Positions 1-6,146 of a stretch of 7,528 bases of DNA are shown one piece after another. The stretch is taken from NCBI GenBank assembly GCA_029240775.1, contig JARDZQ010000071.1, positions 1 through 7,528 of the forward strand, given 5' to 3'. Made by a program: the position numbers and the translations under genes. The DNA is from Rubrobacteraceae bacterium (GTDB lineage Bacteria; Actinomycetota; Rubrobacteria; Rubrobacterales; Rubrobacteraceae). Numbering within the stretch: the stretch's first letter is position 1; every line of letters begins with the position of its first letter. The notes under the pieces were generated by a model. That model did no database searches. It had not been told where the DNA came from and worked only from the letters and a program-made list of their open reading frames with translations.

Positions 1-17
1 GGCTAGGGACCGGAGCC

Positions 18-2102
18 GTGGCGACCGGTGAGGCCCTGCACGCTATGCTAGAGGCGCGCTCCGTCGCGTTGGTGGGGGCGAGCCAGAAGCCGGGCACGCC
101 CGGCAACCATATGGTCCGGCAGCTGATGGTCGGCCGGTTCGCAGGCGAGGCGGCGGCCGTCAACCCCAAGTACGACGAGGTCGAGGGCGTCGCCTGCTAT
201 CCGTCGCTAAAGGAGGTGCCTTTCGTCCCGGACCTGATGTTGCTGGGGGTAGGCAACCGGCTGCTGGAGGAGCAGATGGTCGCGGCGGCAGAGCGTGGCG
301 CGCGGGGGGTCGTCGTCTTCGCGAGTGGACTGGAGGACCCACCGGAGGAGACCCCGCTCACCGAGCGCCTGAGGCGTATCGCGCACGAGGCGGGCATGGT
401 CATCTGCGGCGGCAACTGTATGGGCTTCGCGGACGTCGAGCGCGGGCTGCGAGCCCTCGCCTTCGAAGAGCGGCCCGACCTCGAGCCCGGTGGGGTAGCC
501 CTGATCTCGCACTCCGGTTCCGCCTTCACGGCGCTACTGCACGCGGAGAGAGGGGTGCGTTTCAATCTCGCGGTCTCGGCGGGCCAGGAACTCACGACCA
601 CGATGGCCGACTACATGCTCTACGCGCTGGAGCGCGAGTCGACCCGTGTGATCGCGCGGTACCTGGAGACCGTGCGCGACCCCGAGAGCTTTAGCCGGGC
701 CCTCGAGACCGCCGCGGAGCGCGACGTGCCCGTGGTCGCGCTGAAGGTGGGCCGCACGGAGACCTCTGACCGTCTCGTTACGGCCCACTCGGGCGCGCTC
801 GCCGGAGACGATGCCGCCTTCGAGGCGCTGTTCGACGCATACGGGGTGGCGCGCGTCTGGACGCTGAACGAGATGGCGGATCTGCTAGAGCTCCTGGGGG
901 CGGGGAGGCGAGCGGCACCCGGGGGGCTCGCCGCGATCCTCGACTCCGGCGGCGAGCGGGCGCACCTGGTCGACGCCGCGTCTGACCTCAGCGTTCCCCT
1001 CGCCCGGCCGTCGGAGGAGACCCTGCGCCGCGTCGCCGCGAGGCTGGAGCCGGGTCTGCCCGCCGTCAACCCCCTGGACGCTTGGGGGACCGGCAACGAA
1101 GCCTACCAAATCTTCCTTGACTGCTCCCGCCATCTCGTCCACGATCCCGGCACCGGGGCGTTCGCGTACGTGGTGGACCTCCACAGCGAGGAAGCCCATC
1201 GAAACCACGCCTGGGCCGCCGAGCGGGTCTGGGCCTCGACCGACAAGCCGTTCGCGGTCGTATGCGGCGTCTCGAGCGCGATCCAGCCGAGCGCGGCGGC
1301 GCGCTTGCGCTCGAGCGGGGTGCCGGTACTGGAGGACGTCGTCTCGGGCTTGCGCGCCTTCGGCCACCTCTTCGAGCGGCGCGACGCGCGCGCGCTGCCC
1401 CCCCTCAACTCCCCGGACCCGCCGCCGGAGCACGTCCGGCGGCACTGGCGCGGGGTCTTGACCCGGGGGGAGCGCCTCCCGGAGGCCGACGCGCTGCGGA
1501 TGCTGGCGGACTACGGCATCCCGACGGCCCGGACCTCTGCCGCGGCAGACCTCGATGGGGTACTCAGCGCGGCAGAACGCACCGGCTACCCGGTCGCGCT
1601 CAAGACCGCGACCGCATCGCACAAGACGGAGCTCGGCGGGGTGGCACTCAACCTCGAAGACGAGGATGCCCTGACCGCGGCCTATCGCGAGATGGCAGGG
1701 TGCCTCGGACCGGCCGCGACGGTGCAAGAGATGGTCGAGCCGGGGGTGGAGATGGCGCTCGGGGTGGTACGCGACCCCCAGTTCGGTCCTCTGGCGATGG
1801 TCGCGGTGGGCGGGGTCCTGATCGAGACCCTGCGCGATCGCCGTCTCGTCCTGCCCCCCGTGGACGAAACGCGCGCCCGTAGGATCATCGACCGACTCCG
1901 AGCCCGTCCGCTCCTCGACGGTGTACGGGGCGCGCCCGCGGCGAACGTGGCCGCGCTCGCCCGGGCTATGACGCGCCTCTCGCTCCTGGTCCAGGACCTC
2001 GGAGACCTTATCGGCGCCCTCGACGTCAACCCGGTCATCGTGGGCCCACACGGGTGCGTGGCGGTCGACGCTCTGGTCGAACCTGTCCCTAGAGAAACTT
2101 AG
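18..2102 (+). CDS. NDP-forming acyl-CoA synthetase (acetate--CoA ligase family), single chain
   Basis: Predicted cytosolic enzyme that interconverts an acyl-CoA plus ADP and Pi with the free acid, CoA and ATP through a phosphohistidine. Domains in order: an N-terminal CoA-binding Rossmann domain (about residues 8-135, with SVALVGAS near the start and AAVNPKYDEVEG), a succinyl-CoA-ligase-like flavodoxin domain (about 150-290, with ISHSGSAF, YLETVRDPESF and AHSGALAGDD), a middle region, and a C-terminal ATP-grasp domain (about 485-690, with SHKTELGGVALNL, GGVLIETLRD and LDVNPVIV). His257 in AHSGALAG matches the family's phosphorylated histidine, and His535 in SHKTE is also a family-conserved position. 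The 694-residue length is normal for fused alpha-beta enzymes of this type. The GTG start at 18 is uncertain: the frame stays open to the window edge, an AGGG lies at 5-8, and an in-frame ATG at 45 is an alternative. The acyl substrate cannot be read from the sequence. It ends 26 bp from the convergent Rieske gene. Confidence 0.9.
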   Translation: MATGEALHAMLEARSVALVGASQKPGTPGNHMVRQLMVGRFAGEAAAVNPKYDEVEGVACYPSLKEVPFVPDLMLLGVGNRLLEEQMVAAAERGARGVVVFASGLEDPPEETPLTERLRRIAHEAGMVICGGNCMGFADVERGLRALAFEERPDLEPGGVALISHSGSAFTALLHAERGVRFNLAVSAGQELTTTMADYMLYALERESTRVIARYLETVRDPESFSRALETAAERDVPVVALKVGRTETSDRLVTAHSGALAGDDAAFEALFDAYGVARVWTLNEMADLLELLGAGRRAAPGGLAAILDSGGERAHLVDAASDLSVPLARPSEETLRRVAARLEPGLPAVNPLDAWGTGNEAYQIFLDCSRHLVHDPGTGAFAYVVDLHSEEAHRNHAWAAERVWASTDKPFAVVCGVSSAIQPSAAARLRSSGVPVLEDVVSGLRAFGHLFERRDARALPPLNSPDPPPEHVRRHWRGVLTRGERLPEADALRMLADYGIPTARTSAAADLDGVLSAAERTGYPVALKTATASHKTELGGVALNLEDEDALTAAYREMAGCLGPAATVQEMVEPGVEMALGVVRDPQFGPLAMVAVGGVLIETLRDRRLVLPPVDETRARRIIDRLRARPLLDGVRGAPAANVAALARAMTRLSLLVQDLGDLIGALDVNPVIVGPHGCVAVDALVEPVPRET

Positions 2103-2128
2103 GAAATCCGACTCGCCGGGGCGCGCGA

Positions 2129-3340
2129 CTACTGGACCGTTTCGGAGGTTCGCCCCGGTGCCTGCGCTACCCGACCCTCAAGGTACCCTCGGGCGACCAT
2201 GGCGACGAACTTGCCAACCGTCGACTCCTCGGGCGAGAGTGGCCCCTGGCGGTAGCCACGCGAGGAGACACCACGCTGGACGGACTCGCACGCACGCCAG
2301 TCCTGCCCGTTAGTGATGTGCCAGAACTCCGTGGCGTAGGAGGGATCGAAGCCTTCCGTCTCGACGGTCTCGCGACTGAAGAGCCACTCGCACTCGACGT
2401 GGGTACGGTCCGGGGCTACCGGCGTAAGACGGTGGGTCATGACGTAGTCGGGGTGGGGGCTTATGAGGAGGTTCGGGAAGATCTGATAATAGTAGACCTC
2501 CCGCTCCTGGCCTGCCGCCAGGTGCGGGAGCCTCGGGGCGAAGCTCTCGCCCGTGAGAGACATGGTCTCGGCGTGATCCTCGAGCTCCATGGAGCCGCCC
2601 ACCCAGGCGCCCCGAGACTCGTGATCCTCCCCGCTCTTGGGCGGGCTGACCTTGCAGAGCTCAGGATGGATGGAGGGACAGTGGTAGCACTCGTGGTAGT
2701 TCTCGACGAGGATCTTCCAGTTCGCCTCGACCTCGTAGTCCTGCCTGGCGGCGGTCACCAGCTCCCCGGCACCGTGGTTCCCGATCATGTCCCCCAGGTT
2801 CCCCACATGCTCCTCGAACGGCACAGCCTCTCCGCTGGAGTTGGCGAACACCCAACCTTGCCACTCGGCGATGCGTACCGGAACGAGGGGGTAGTCGGCC
2901 TTGTCGAAGCCGTCTGACTTTCCGAAGCCGGGCGCTCCCCTGAGCTCACCGTCGAGCCCGTAGGCCCAGGCGTGGTAAGGGCAGCGGACGAACCTTCCAC
3001 TCGCAGTTTCGCCCACCGCCATGAGCTCGTGTCCTCGGTGGCGGCAGACGTTGTAAAAGGCTCGTAGCTTCCCGCTCTCGTCCCGCACGAGCAGGGCACG
3101 CTCGTGCCCTAGGCGGACCGCGCGTCTGTCCCCAGCGTTCCGCAGATCTTCCGAGCGGCCGACGCAGACCCAGCTCCCGTCGAAGAAGTGCTCCATCTCC
3201 CACCGGAGCACCGAAGCGTCCACGTACGCCGCCGCGGGTAGGTTCATCTGCCCCTCAGAGATCAGGGACCGGGCCAGCAATTCACGGTTGACAGGCGTCA
3301 TGAGCACAATCCTTTCGAGCCGATCCATCGCGCTCTTCAT
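2129..3340 (-). CDS. Rieske [2Fe-2S] non-haem iron oxygenase, alpha subunit (quaternary-amine oxygenase type)
   Basis: Predicted catalytic subunit of a Rieske oxygenase. It takes electrons from a separate reductase and uses O2 to hydroxylate its substrate, often causing demethylation or C-N cleavage. With the chosen start it has 403 residues, normal for the family. The Rieske ligands are C99-x-H101 (CRHRG) and C120-x2-H123 (CPYHAW). The mononuclear iron site is in ENYHECYHCPSIHPEL with H220 and H225, and the third ligand is probably D347 (NGQDW). Residue 217, between the two metal centres, is Glu; aromatic ring dioxygenases have Asp there, while Glu is known from carnitine and glycine-betaine oxygenases (CntA/GbcA group). 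I chose the ATG at 3340 because GGAGGG lies 5 nt upstream. The frame could extend to 3376, and the ATG at 3301 is a weaker alternative. Neither a reductase nor a beta subunit is visible nearby. It is divergent from the FAD oxidoreductase operon. The exact substrate is unknown. Confidence 0.9.
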   Translation of the reverse strand: MKSAMDRLERIVLMTPVNRELLARSLISEGQMNLPAAAYVDASVLRWEMEHFFDGSWVCVGRSEDLRNAGDRRAVRLGHERALLVRDESGKLRAFYNVCRHRGHELMAVGETASGRFVRCPYHAWAYGLDGELRGAPGFGKSDGFDKADYPLVPVRIAEWQGWVFANSSGEAVPFEEHVGNLGDMIGNHGAGELVTAARQDYEVEANWKILVENYHECYHCPSIHPELCKVSPPKSGEDHESRGAWVGGSMELEDHAETMSLTGESFAPRLPHLAAGQEREVYYYQIFPNLLISPHPDYVMTHRLTPVAPDRTHVECEWLFSRETVETEGFDPSYATEFWHITNGQDWRACESVQRGVSSRGYRQGPLSPEESTVGKFVAMVARGYLEGRVAQAPGRTSETVQ

Positions 3341-3345
3341 ACCAA

Positions 3346-3351
3346 CCCTCC
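3346..3351 (-). promoter_or_regulatory. Ribosome binding site fixing the Rieske gene start
   Basis: On the minus strand GGAGGG lies 5 nt before the ATG at 3340-3338. This is the best Shine-Dalgarno match among the candidate starts, so it favours the 403-residue protein over the longer 415-residue frame. Confidence 0.75.
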
Positions 3352-3381
3352 GCCACGACCTGGGACCAGCCAACACACCGC

Positions 3382-3410
3382 TTGCCCCAGATTCCGGAAG
3401 TTAGTATAAT
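3382..3410 (+). promoter_or_regulatory. Sigma70-like promoter for the FAD oxidoreductase operon
   Basis: -35 TTGCCC (3382-3387, 4/6 match to TTGACA), a 17-bp spacer, and a perfect -10 TATAAT (3405-3410). Transcription would begin near 3417, leaving a leader of about 300 nt before the FAD oxidoreductase start at 3718. The 8-bp palindrome TTCCGGAA (3392-3399) sits inside the spacer and could be an operator half or core. No closer promoter of similar quality was found upstream of 3718. Confidence 0.55.
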
Positions 3411-3431
3411 CATTTTTAAACGACGGTTCAA
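3403..3431 (-). promoter_or_regulatory. Sigma70-like promoter for the Rieske gene
   Basis: Read on the minus strand: -35 TTGAAC (3431-3426, 4/6 match to TTGACA), a 17-bp AT-rich spacer, and -10 TATACT (3408-3403, 5/6 match to TATAAT). The start of transcription would be near 3396, giving a leader of about 56 nt before the ATG at 3340. The -10 overlaps that of the plus-strand promoter. Confidence 0.55.
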
Positions 3432-3440
3432 GAAAGCGCT
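3425..3440. repeat. Imperfect direct repeat, copy 1 (GGTTCAAG...GCT)
   Basis: This 16-bp stretch matches 3611-3626 at 13 of 16 positions, with GGTTCAAG identical. Copy 1 overlaps the -35 box of the minus-strand promoter, so it could be a binding site for a regulator. No regulator gene is present to support this. Confidence 0.3.
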
Positions 3441-3493
3441 ACGGTTGGACGTTTCGCTGCAGGACATCGAGGATTTGGGACTTCGCGGTATCT

Positions 3494-3542
3494 GGGAGAG
3501 ACACGCGCGGCGTATAGGCTTCGAGCGAAGGCAGGTTCTCCC
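3494..3542 (+). other. Possible three-way-junction RNA fold in the operon leader
   Basis: GGGAGA (3494-3499) can pair with TCTCCC (3537-3542). Between them lie two nested hairpins: ACGC/GCGT (3503-3506 with 3510-3513, loop of 3) and CTTC/GAAG (3519-3522 with 3527-3530, loop of 4). The stems are short, so chance in GC-rich DNA is a real alternative. It does not match a riboswitch class that I recognise. Confidence 0.25.
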
Positions 3543-3610
3543 GCCTGGTGCTCGTGCCCTCGGAAGGACCGTTCCAGCTGTGGTCCTACCGGTTCGCCAT
3601 ACTAAATCGT

Positions 3611-3626
3611 GGTTCAAGCGAGAGCT
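3611..3626. repeat. Imperfect direct repeat, copy 2
   Basis: Second copy of the 16-bp imperfect repeat, 186 bp from copy 1. It lies in the presumed leader of the FAD oxidoreductase operon. No promoter of good quality is attached to it. Confidence 0.3.
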
Positions 3627-3703
3627 GTGCCGGGTTCCGAGAGCGGCGGCCTGACATCCGCGCCGCCCGAGACCACCGCCGAGGACGATACGGGCGAGGG
3701 CCT

Positions 3704-3710
3704 AGGAGGA
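3704..3710 (+). promoter_or_regulatory. Ribosome binding site of the FAD oxidoreductase gene
   Basis: AGGAGGA lies 7 nt before the ATG at 3718. It is a near-perfect Shine-Dalgarno sequence and confirms this start. Confidence 0.85.
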
Positions 3711-3717
3711 GAGGGAG

Positions 3718-4896
3718 ATGCCGGTCTACGACGTCGTGATAGTGGGTGGGGGCAACCTGGGGTTATGGACGGCTTACCGGCTGGCGCGACGGGGTTTCGG
3801 GCGCGTCGCGGTGCTCGAGCGAGGCTGGGCCGGGGGCGGAGCCACCAGCCGGTCTGCGGGCGTGGTGCGCCAGCAAGGCGGTTCGGAGACGGCGGCCAAG
3901 CTCGGCAAACTCGGGCGACGGCTTTACCTGGAGCTCGGTGACGAGCTTGGCCTCGACTCTGGGTTCATCGAAACCGGCTACTACATAGTCGCCGAGACGG
4001 AGGAGGAGAGGGAGGGCTTCCTGCGGCTGGTCGAGGTGCGGCGGGCAGCTGGCGTCGAGAACGAGTGGATCGAGCCGGAAGAAGGCAAAAGGCGGTTCCC
4101 CGGCTTGAACTGGGACCGTTTCGTGGGGGCGACCTACACCTCCGACGACGGCTACGTTCACCCTCCGATAGCGGCCCGCAACGCGACCTTCGCCGTGAGG
4201 CTCTCCGAGGGGGTGGACCTCTTCGAGATGTGCGAGGTGCTCGGCATCGAGCGAAGCGACGACCGGTACTCCGTGCGGACCGTGCGCGGCGTCTTCGAGG
4301 CGGAGCGGGTCGTGGACGCTGGCGGGCCGCGGGGCGCTGCCGAGGTAGGGGCCATGGTGGGGGTCGAGGTGCCGGTTATGGCGGTTCGGCACCAGGTGGT
4401 CAGCTTTCCGGGCTTCCCCGAGGGAGGGGAGCACCAGTTACCGCTGGTGTTCAACGTGGGCAAAGGCTACTACTGGCGGCCGGAGGAGGAGGGTGTCCTG
4501 TTGGGCATGAGCAATCCCGTCGATGAGGCCGACGAATCTGGACGCTACCAGATCGGCTTCGACTGGGCCTTCTACGAGGAGATGCGCCCCGATTGGGAGG
4601 GCGCGTTTCCGGCGCTTGAGGGGTTGCCCGTATCGAAGGCGTGGGCGGCGTCCATAGACTACACACCGGATCACTTGCCGATCATCGACGAACCCATGGA
4701 AGGCTTCTACGTACTGGCGGCCGGGGGGCACGGGATGATGTGGGGACCGGCCTTGGGGGAGAAGCTGGCGGGGTTGATAGTCGAGGGGGAGGTCGAGGAT
4801 CTGCCCAAGGACGAGATAGATCTCGGCCGCTTCGGGAGGGAGCGCGACCCGAGCACGCCGCAAGACACGATCGCCCTGCCCTTCCCGAAGAAGTGA
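3718..4896 (+). CDS. FAD-dependent oxidoreductase, DAO family (sarcosine oxidase beta / dimethylglycine oxidase-like)
   Basis: Predicted soluble flavoenzyme of the D-amino-acid oxidase superfamily, whose members oxidise a C-N bond of an amino acid or a secondary or tertiary amine. The N-terminus has the dinucleotide-binding fold VVIVGGGNLG (G10, G12, G15), with the ribose-binding acid E34 at the end of the second strand (VLER). Next comes ATSRSAGVVRQQGG (about residues 43-56), as in sarcosine-oxidase-beta relatives. Near the C-terminus are YTPDHLPIID and AAGGHGMMWGPALG (about 333-346), the usual closing flavin-contact motifs. The 392-residue length is typical. I see no clear covalent flavin attachment residue. 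It is the first gene of the plus-strand operon, 45 bp before the acyl-CoA dehydrogenase. With the divergent Rieske oxygenase, a role in stepwise demethylation or deamination of a methylated amine is plausible but unproven. A dehydrogenase rather than an oxidase is equally possible. Confidence 0.88.
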   Translation: MPVYDVVIVGGGNLGLWTAYRLARRGFGRVAVLERGWAGGGATSRSAGVVRQQGGSETAAKLGKLGRRLYLELGDELGLDSGFIETGYYIVAETEEEREGFLRLVEVRRAAGVENEWIEPEEGKRRFPGLNWDRFVGATYTSDDGYVHPPIAARNATFAVRLSEGVDLFEMCEVLGIERSDDRYSVRTVRGVFEAERVVDAGGPRGAAEVGAMVGVEVPVMAVRHQVVSFPGFPEGGEHQLPLVFNVGKGYYWRPEEEGVLLGMSNPVDEADESGRYQIGFDWAFYEEMRPDWEGAFPALEGLPVSKAWAASIDYTPDHLPIIDEPMEGFYVLAAGGHGMMWGPALGEKLAGLIVEGEVEDLPKDEIDLGRFGRERDPSTPQDTIALPFPKK

Positions 4897-4898
4897 GG
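4884..4898. repeat. 15-bp exact direct repeat, copy 1
   Basis: CCCGAAGAAGTGAGG spans the 3' end and stop codon of the FAD oxidoreductase gene. The same 15 bp occurs again at 4981-4995 inside the next gene, in a different reading frame. Both copies also lie close to an ATGCCCGA. Confidence 0.5.
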
Positions 4899-4927
4899 AT
4901 GCCCGAACCCGTGGAAGGGCTGGTGGC

Positions 4928-4933
4928 AAGGAG
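4928..4933 (+). promoter_or_regulatory. Ribosome binding site supporting a TTG start
   Basis: AAGGAG lies 8 nt before the TTG at 4942. The nearest in-frame ATG (4966) has only a weaker AGGA at 4955-4958, so the TTG is preferred as the start of the acyl-CoA dehydrogenase. Confidence 0.7.
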
Positions 4934-4941
4934 TTAGAGCT

Positions 4942-6135
4942 TTGACGACAGCGCAGGAACAGCCGATGATGCCCGAGATACCCGAAGAAGTGAGGGCGAT
5001 CAAGGCCCGCATCGCCGAGTTCGTGAGGGAGGAGCTTCACCCGTTCGAGGCGGAGATCGCGGAGCGCGGAGAGATCGACGAGGGGAAGCTCAGCGCGCTG
5101 CGGGCGAAGGCCCGCGAGGCGGGTTTCAGCAACCTCAACATGCCCAGGGAATACGGTGGCATGGACCTGTCCGTCGTATCTCAAGTCGCGCTAGAAGAGG
5201 AGGCGGGGAAGACCACCAACGGCCTCGGGTACATGGTCGCCGACCGTGGCCCAAGGGAACTGCTCGACCTCGCGAGCCCCGAGCAGATAGAGCGCTACGT
5301 TATGCCCGTAGTCAGGGGCGAGACGCGCGAGGCGTGGGCGATCACCGAGCCCGGGGCTGGCTCCGACATAAAAGACATCGCGACCACCGCCGCAAAGGAC
5401 GGCGACGGGTGGGTGCTCGACGGCGAAAAGTGGTTCGTCACCGGTGGGGAGCGTGCAGGCTTCTTCATCGTGCTGGCGTGGGACGGTGAGGAACAGGCGT
5501 CCTTCCTCGTCGACAGGGACGCGCCGGGGCTGGAGATCGTGCGCACGCCGGCGTTCATGCACGACCCTTACGCCTCGAAGCACGTCGAGCTTCGCTTGAC
5601 GGGCTGCCGGGTGCCGAGCAGCGCGCGCCTCGGGGGCGACAAGGGGACCAAGCGCTGGTTTTCGTTGGAGCGGATCATGATCGCCGCGCGTTGCTGCGGG
5701 GCCGCCGAGCGGCTCGTAGACCTGGCGCGGTCGTGGTCGCTGGAGCGCGAGGCTTCCGGCAGGAAGATCTCCGAGTACCAGGCCATCCAGTTCATGCTGG
5801 CCGACTCCGTGACAGAGCTGAACGCCGCGCGGCTCATGACGTACCACGTGGCCCAGGTGTGGGATCAGGACGACCCTAGCATCTTGCACGGGAAGACGGC
5901 GATGGCGAAGCTCTTCGCCTCTGAGATGGCCGGCCGCGTGGCGGACAGGGCGGTCCAGATCTTCGGGGGGCGTGGTTACATGGTCGAGAACCCGGCCGAG
6001 CGGTACTACCGGGAACTCCGCGTGGACCGTATCTGGGAGGGCACGAGCGAGATCCAGCGCCTAATTATCGCCCGTGGGCTGCTCAAGCGGGGCGCCAAAG
6101 CGTACATGATGGACGGCCGACGCCATCCCGGATGA
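4942..6135 (+). CDS. Acyl-CoA dehydrogenase
   Basis: Predicted FAD enzyme that introduces a 2,3-double bond into an acyl-CoA and passes electrons to electron-transfer flavoprotein. At 397 residues it has the normal length. It shows the alpha-helical N-terminal domain (about 10-125), the signature AWAITEPGAGSD (131-142) at the start of the beta domain, and the C-terminal helical domain with QIFGGRGYMVENP and RIWEGTSEIQRLII. Glu366 in WEGT sits where medium-chain acyl-CoA dehydrogenase has its catalytic base, so the enzyme should be active. The acyl chain it prefers cannot be told from the sequence. The start is the TTG at 4942 with AAGGAG at 4928; the ATGs at 4966 and 4969 are alternatives. 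It lies 45 bp after the FAD oxidoreductase and 11 bp before the aldehyde dehydrogenase, so co-transcription is likely. Relatives of crotonobetainyl-CoA reductase (CaiA) belong to this superfamily, but I cannot assign that role. Confidence 0.92.
   Translation: MTTAQEQPMMPEIPEEVRAIKARIAEFVREELHPFEAEIAERGEIDEGKLSALRAKAREAGFSNLNMPREYGGMDLSVVSQVALEEEAGKTTNGLGYMVADRGPRELLDLASPEQIERYVMPVVRGETREAWAITEPGAGSDIKDIATTAAKDGDGWVLDGEKWFVTGGERAGFFIVLAWDGEEQASFLVDRDAPGLEIVRTPAFMHDPYASKHVELRLTGCRVPSSARLGGDKGTKRWFSLERIMIAARCCGAAERLVDLARSWSLEREASGRKISEYQAIQFMLADSVTELNAARLMTYHVAQVWDQDDPSILHGKTAMAKLFASEMAGRVADRAVQIFGGRGYMVENPAERYYRELRVDRIWEGTSEIQRLIIARGLLKRGAKAYMMDGRRHPG
4981..4995. repeat. 15-bp exact direct repeat, copy 2
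   Basis: Second copy of CCCGAAGAAGTGAGG, 97 bp downstream of copy 1, inside the 5' part of the acyl-CoA dehydrogenase gene, where it encodes PEEVR. In copy 1 the bases are read in another frame and include the stop codon of the upstream gene. Confidence 0.5.
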
Positions 6136-6136
6136 G

Positions 6137-6141
6137 AGGAG
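6137..6141 (+). promoter_or_regulatory. Ribosome binding site of the aldehyde dehydrogenase gene
   Basis: AGGAG-like AGAGGAGA runs across 6135-6142, 5 nt before the ATG at 6147, immediately after the stop of the acyl-CoA dehydrogenase. This tight spacing supports one transcript. Confidence 0.7.
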
Positions 6142-6146
6142 ACGGT

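Larger units (their letters stand above)
3341..3717. other. Divergent intergenic region with overlapping promoters and a long leader
   Basis: These 377 bp separate the divergent Rieske gene and FAD oxidoreductase operon. The left part carries the Rieske ribosome binding site and the two facing promoters in a local AT-rich island (about 3400-3420). The rest (about 3417-3703) would be a plus-strand leader. It holds an imperfect direct repeat (3425-3440 and 3611-3626), several short inverted repeats that could fold, and a GC-rich hairpin with GGCGGC at 3645-3650 pairing with GCCGCC at 3662-3667. An open frame of about 90 codons starts at the TTG at 3382, but it has no ribosome binding site, overlaps the promoter and has less GC-rich third positions than the real genes. 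I see no convincing gene here. Confidence 0.7.

Noticed and set aside
885..2051. A 388-codon open frame on the minus strand inside the acyl-CoA synthetase gene
   Set aside because: It is a shadow frame of GC-rich coding DNA. Its translation is rich in Arg, Gly and His without domain motifs, while the plus-strand frame has clear family motifs throughout.
2088..2128. Terminator between the convergent genes
   Set aside because: CCTA/TAGG (2088-2103) and TCGC/GCGA (2113-2128) are 4-5 bp stems with large loops and no T-run on either strand, so they are too weak to call.
3493..3575. Possible glycine riboswitch (GGGAGAG followed by CGAAGGCAGG)
   Set aside because: It lacks the conserved GCCGAAGG-GCAA core and the TCTCAGGCA segment of that class. 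Only a GGGAGAG and a few scattered bases agree.
3562..3575. GGAA/TTCC hairpin in the leader
   Set aside because: Only a 4-bp stem, expected by chance in a sequence of this length.
3382..3654. A 90-codon plus-strand frame in the intergenic region
   Set aside because: The TTG start coincides with the -35 box, no ribosome binding site precedes it, and its third positions are less GC-rich than in the real genes.
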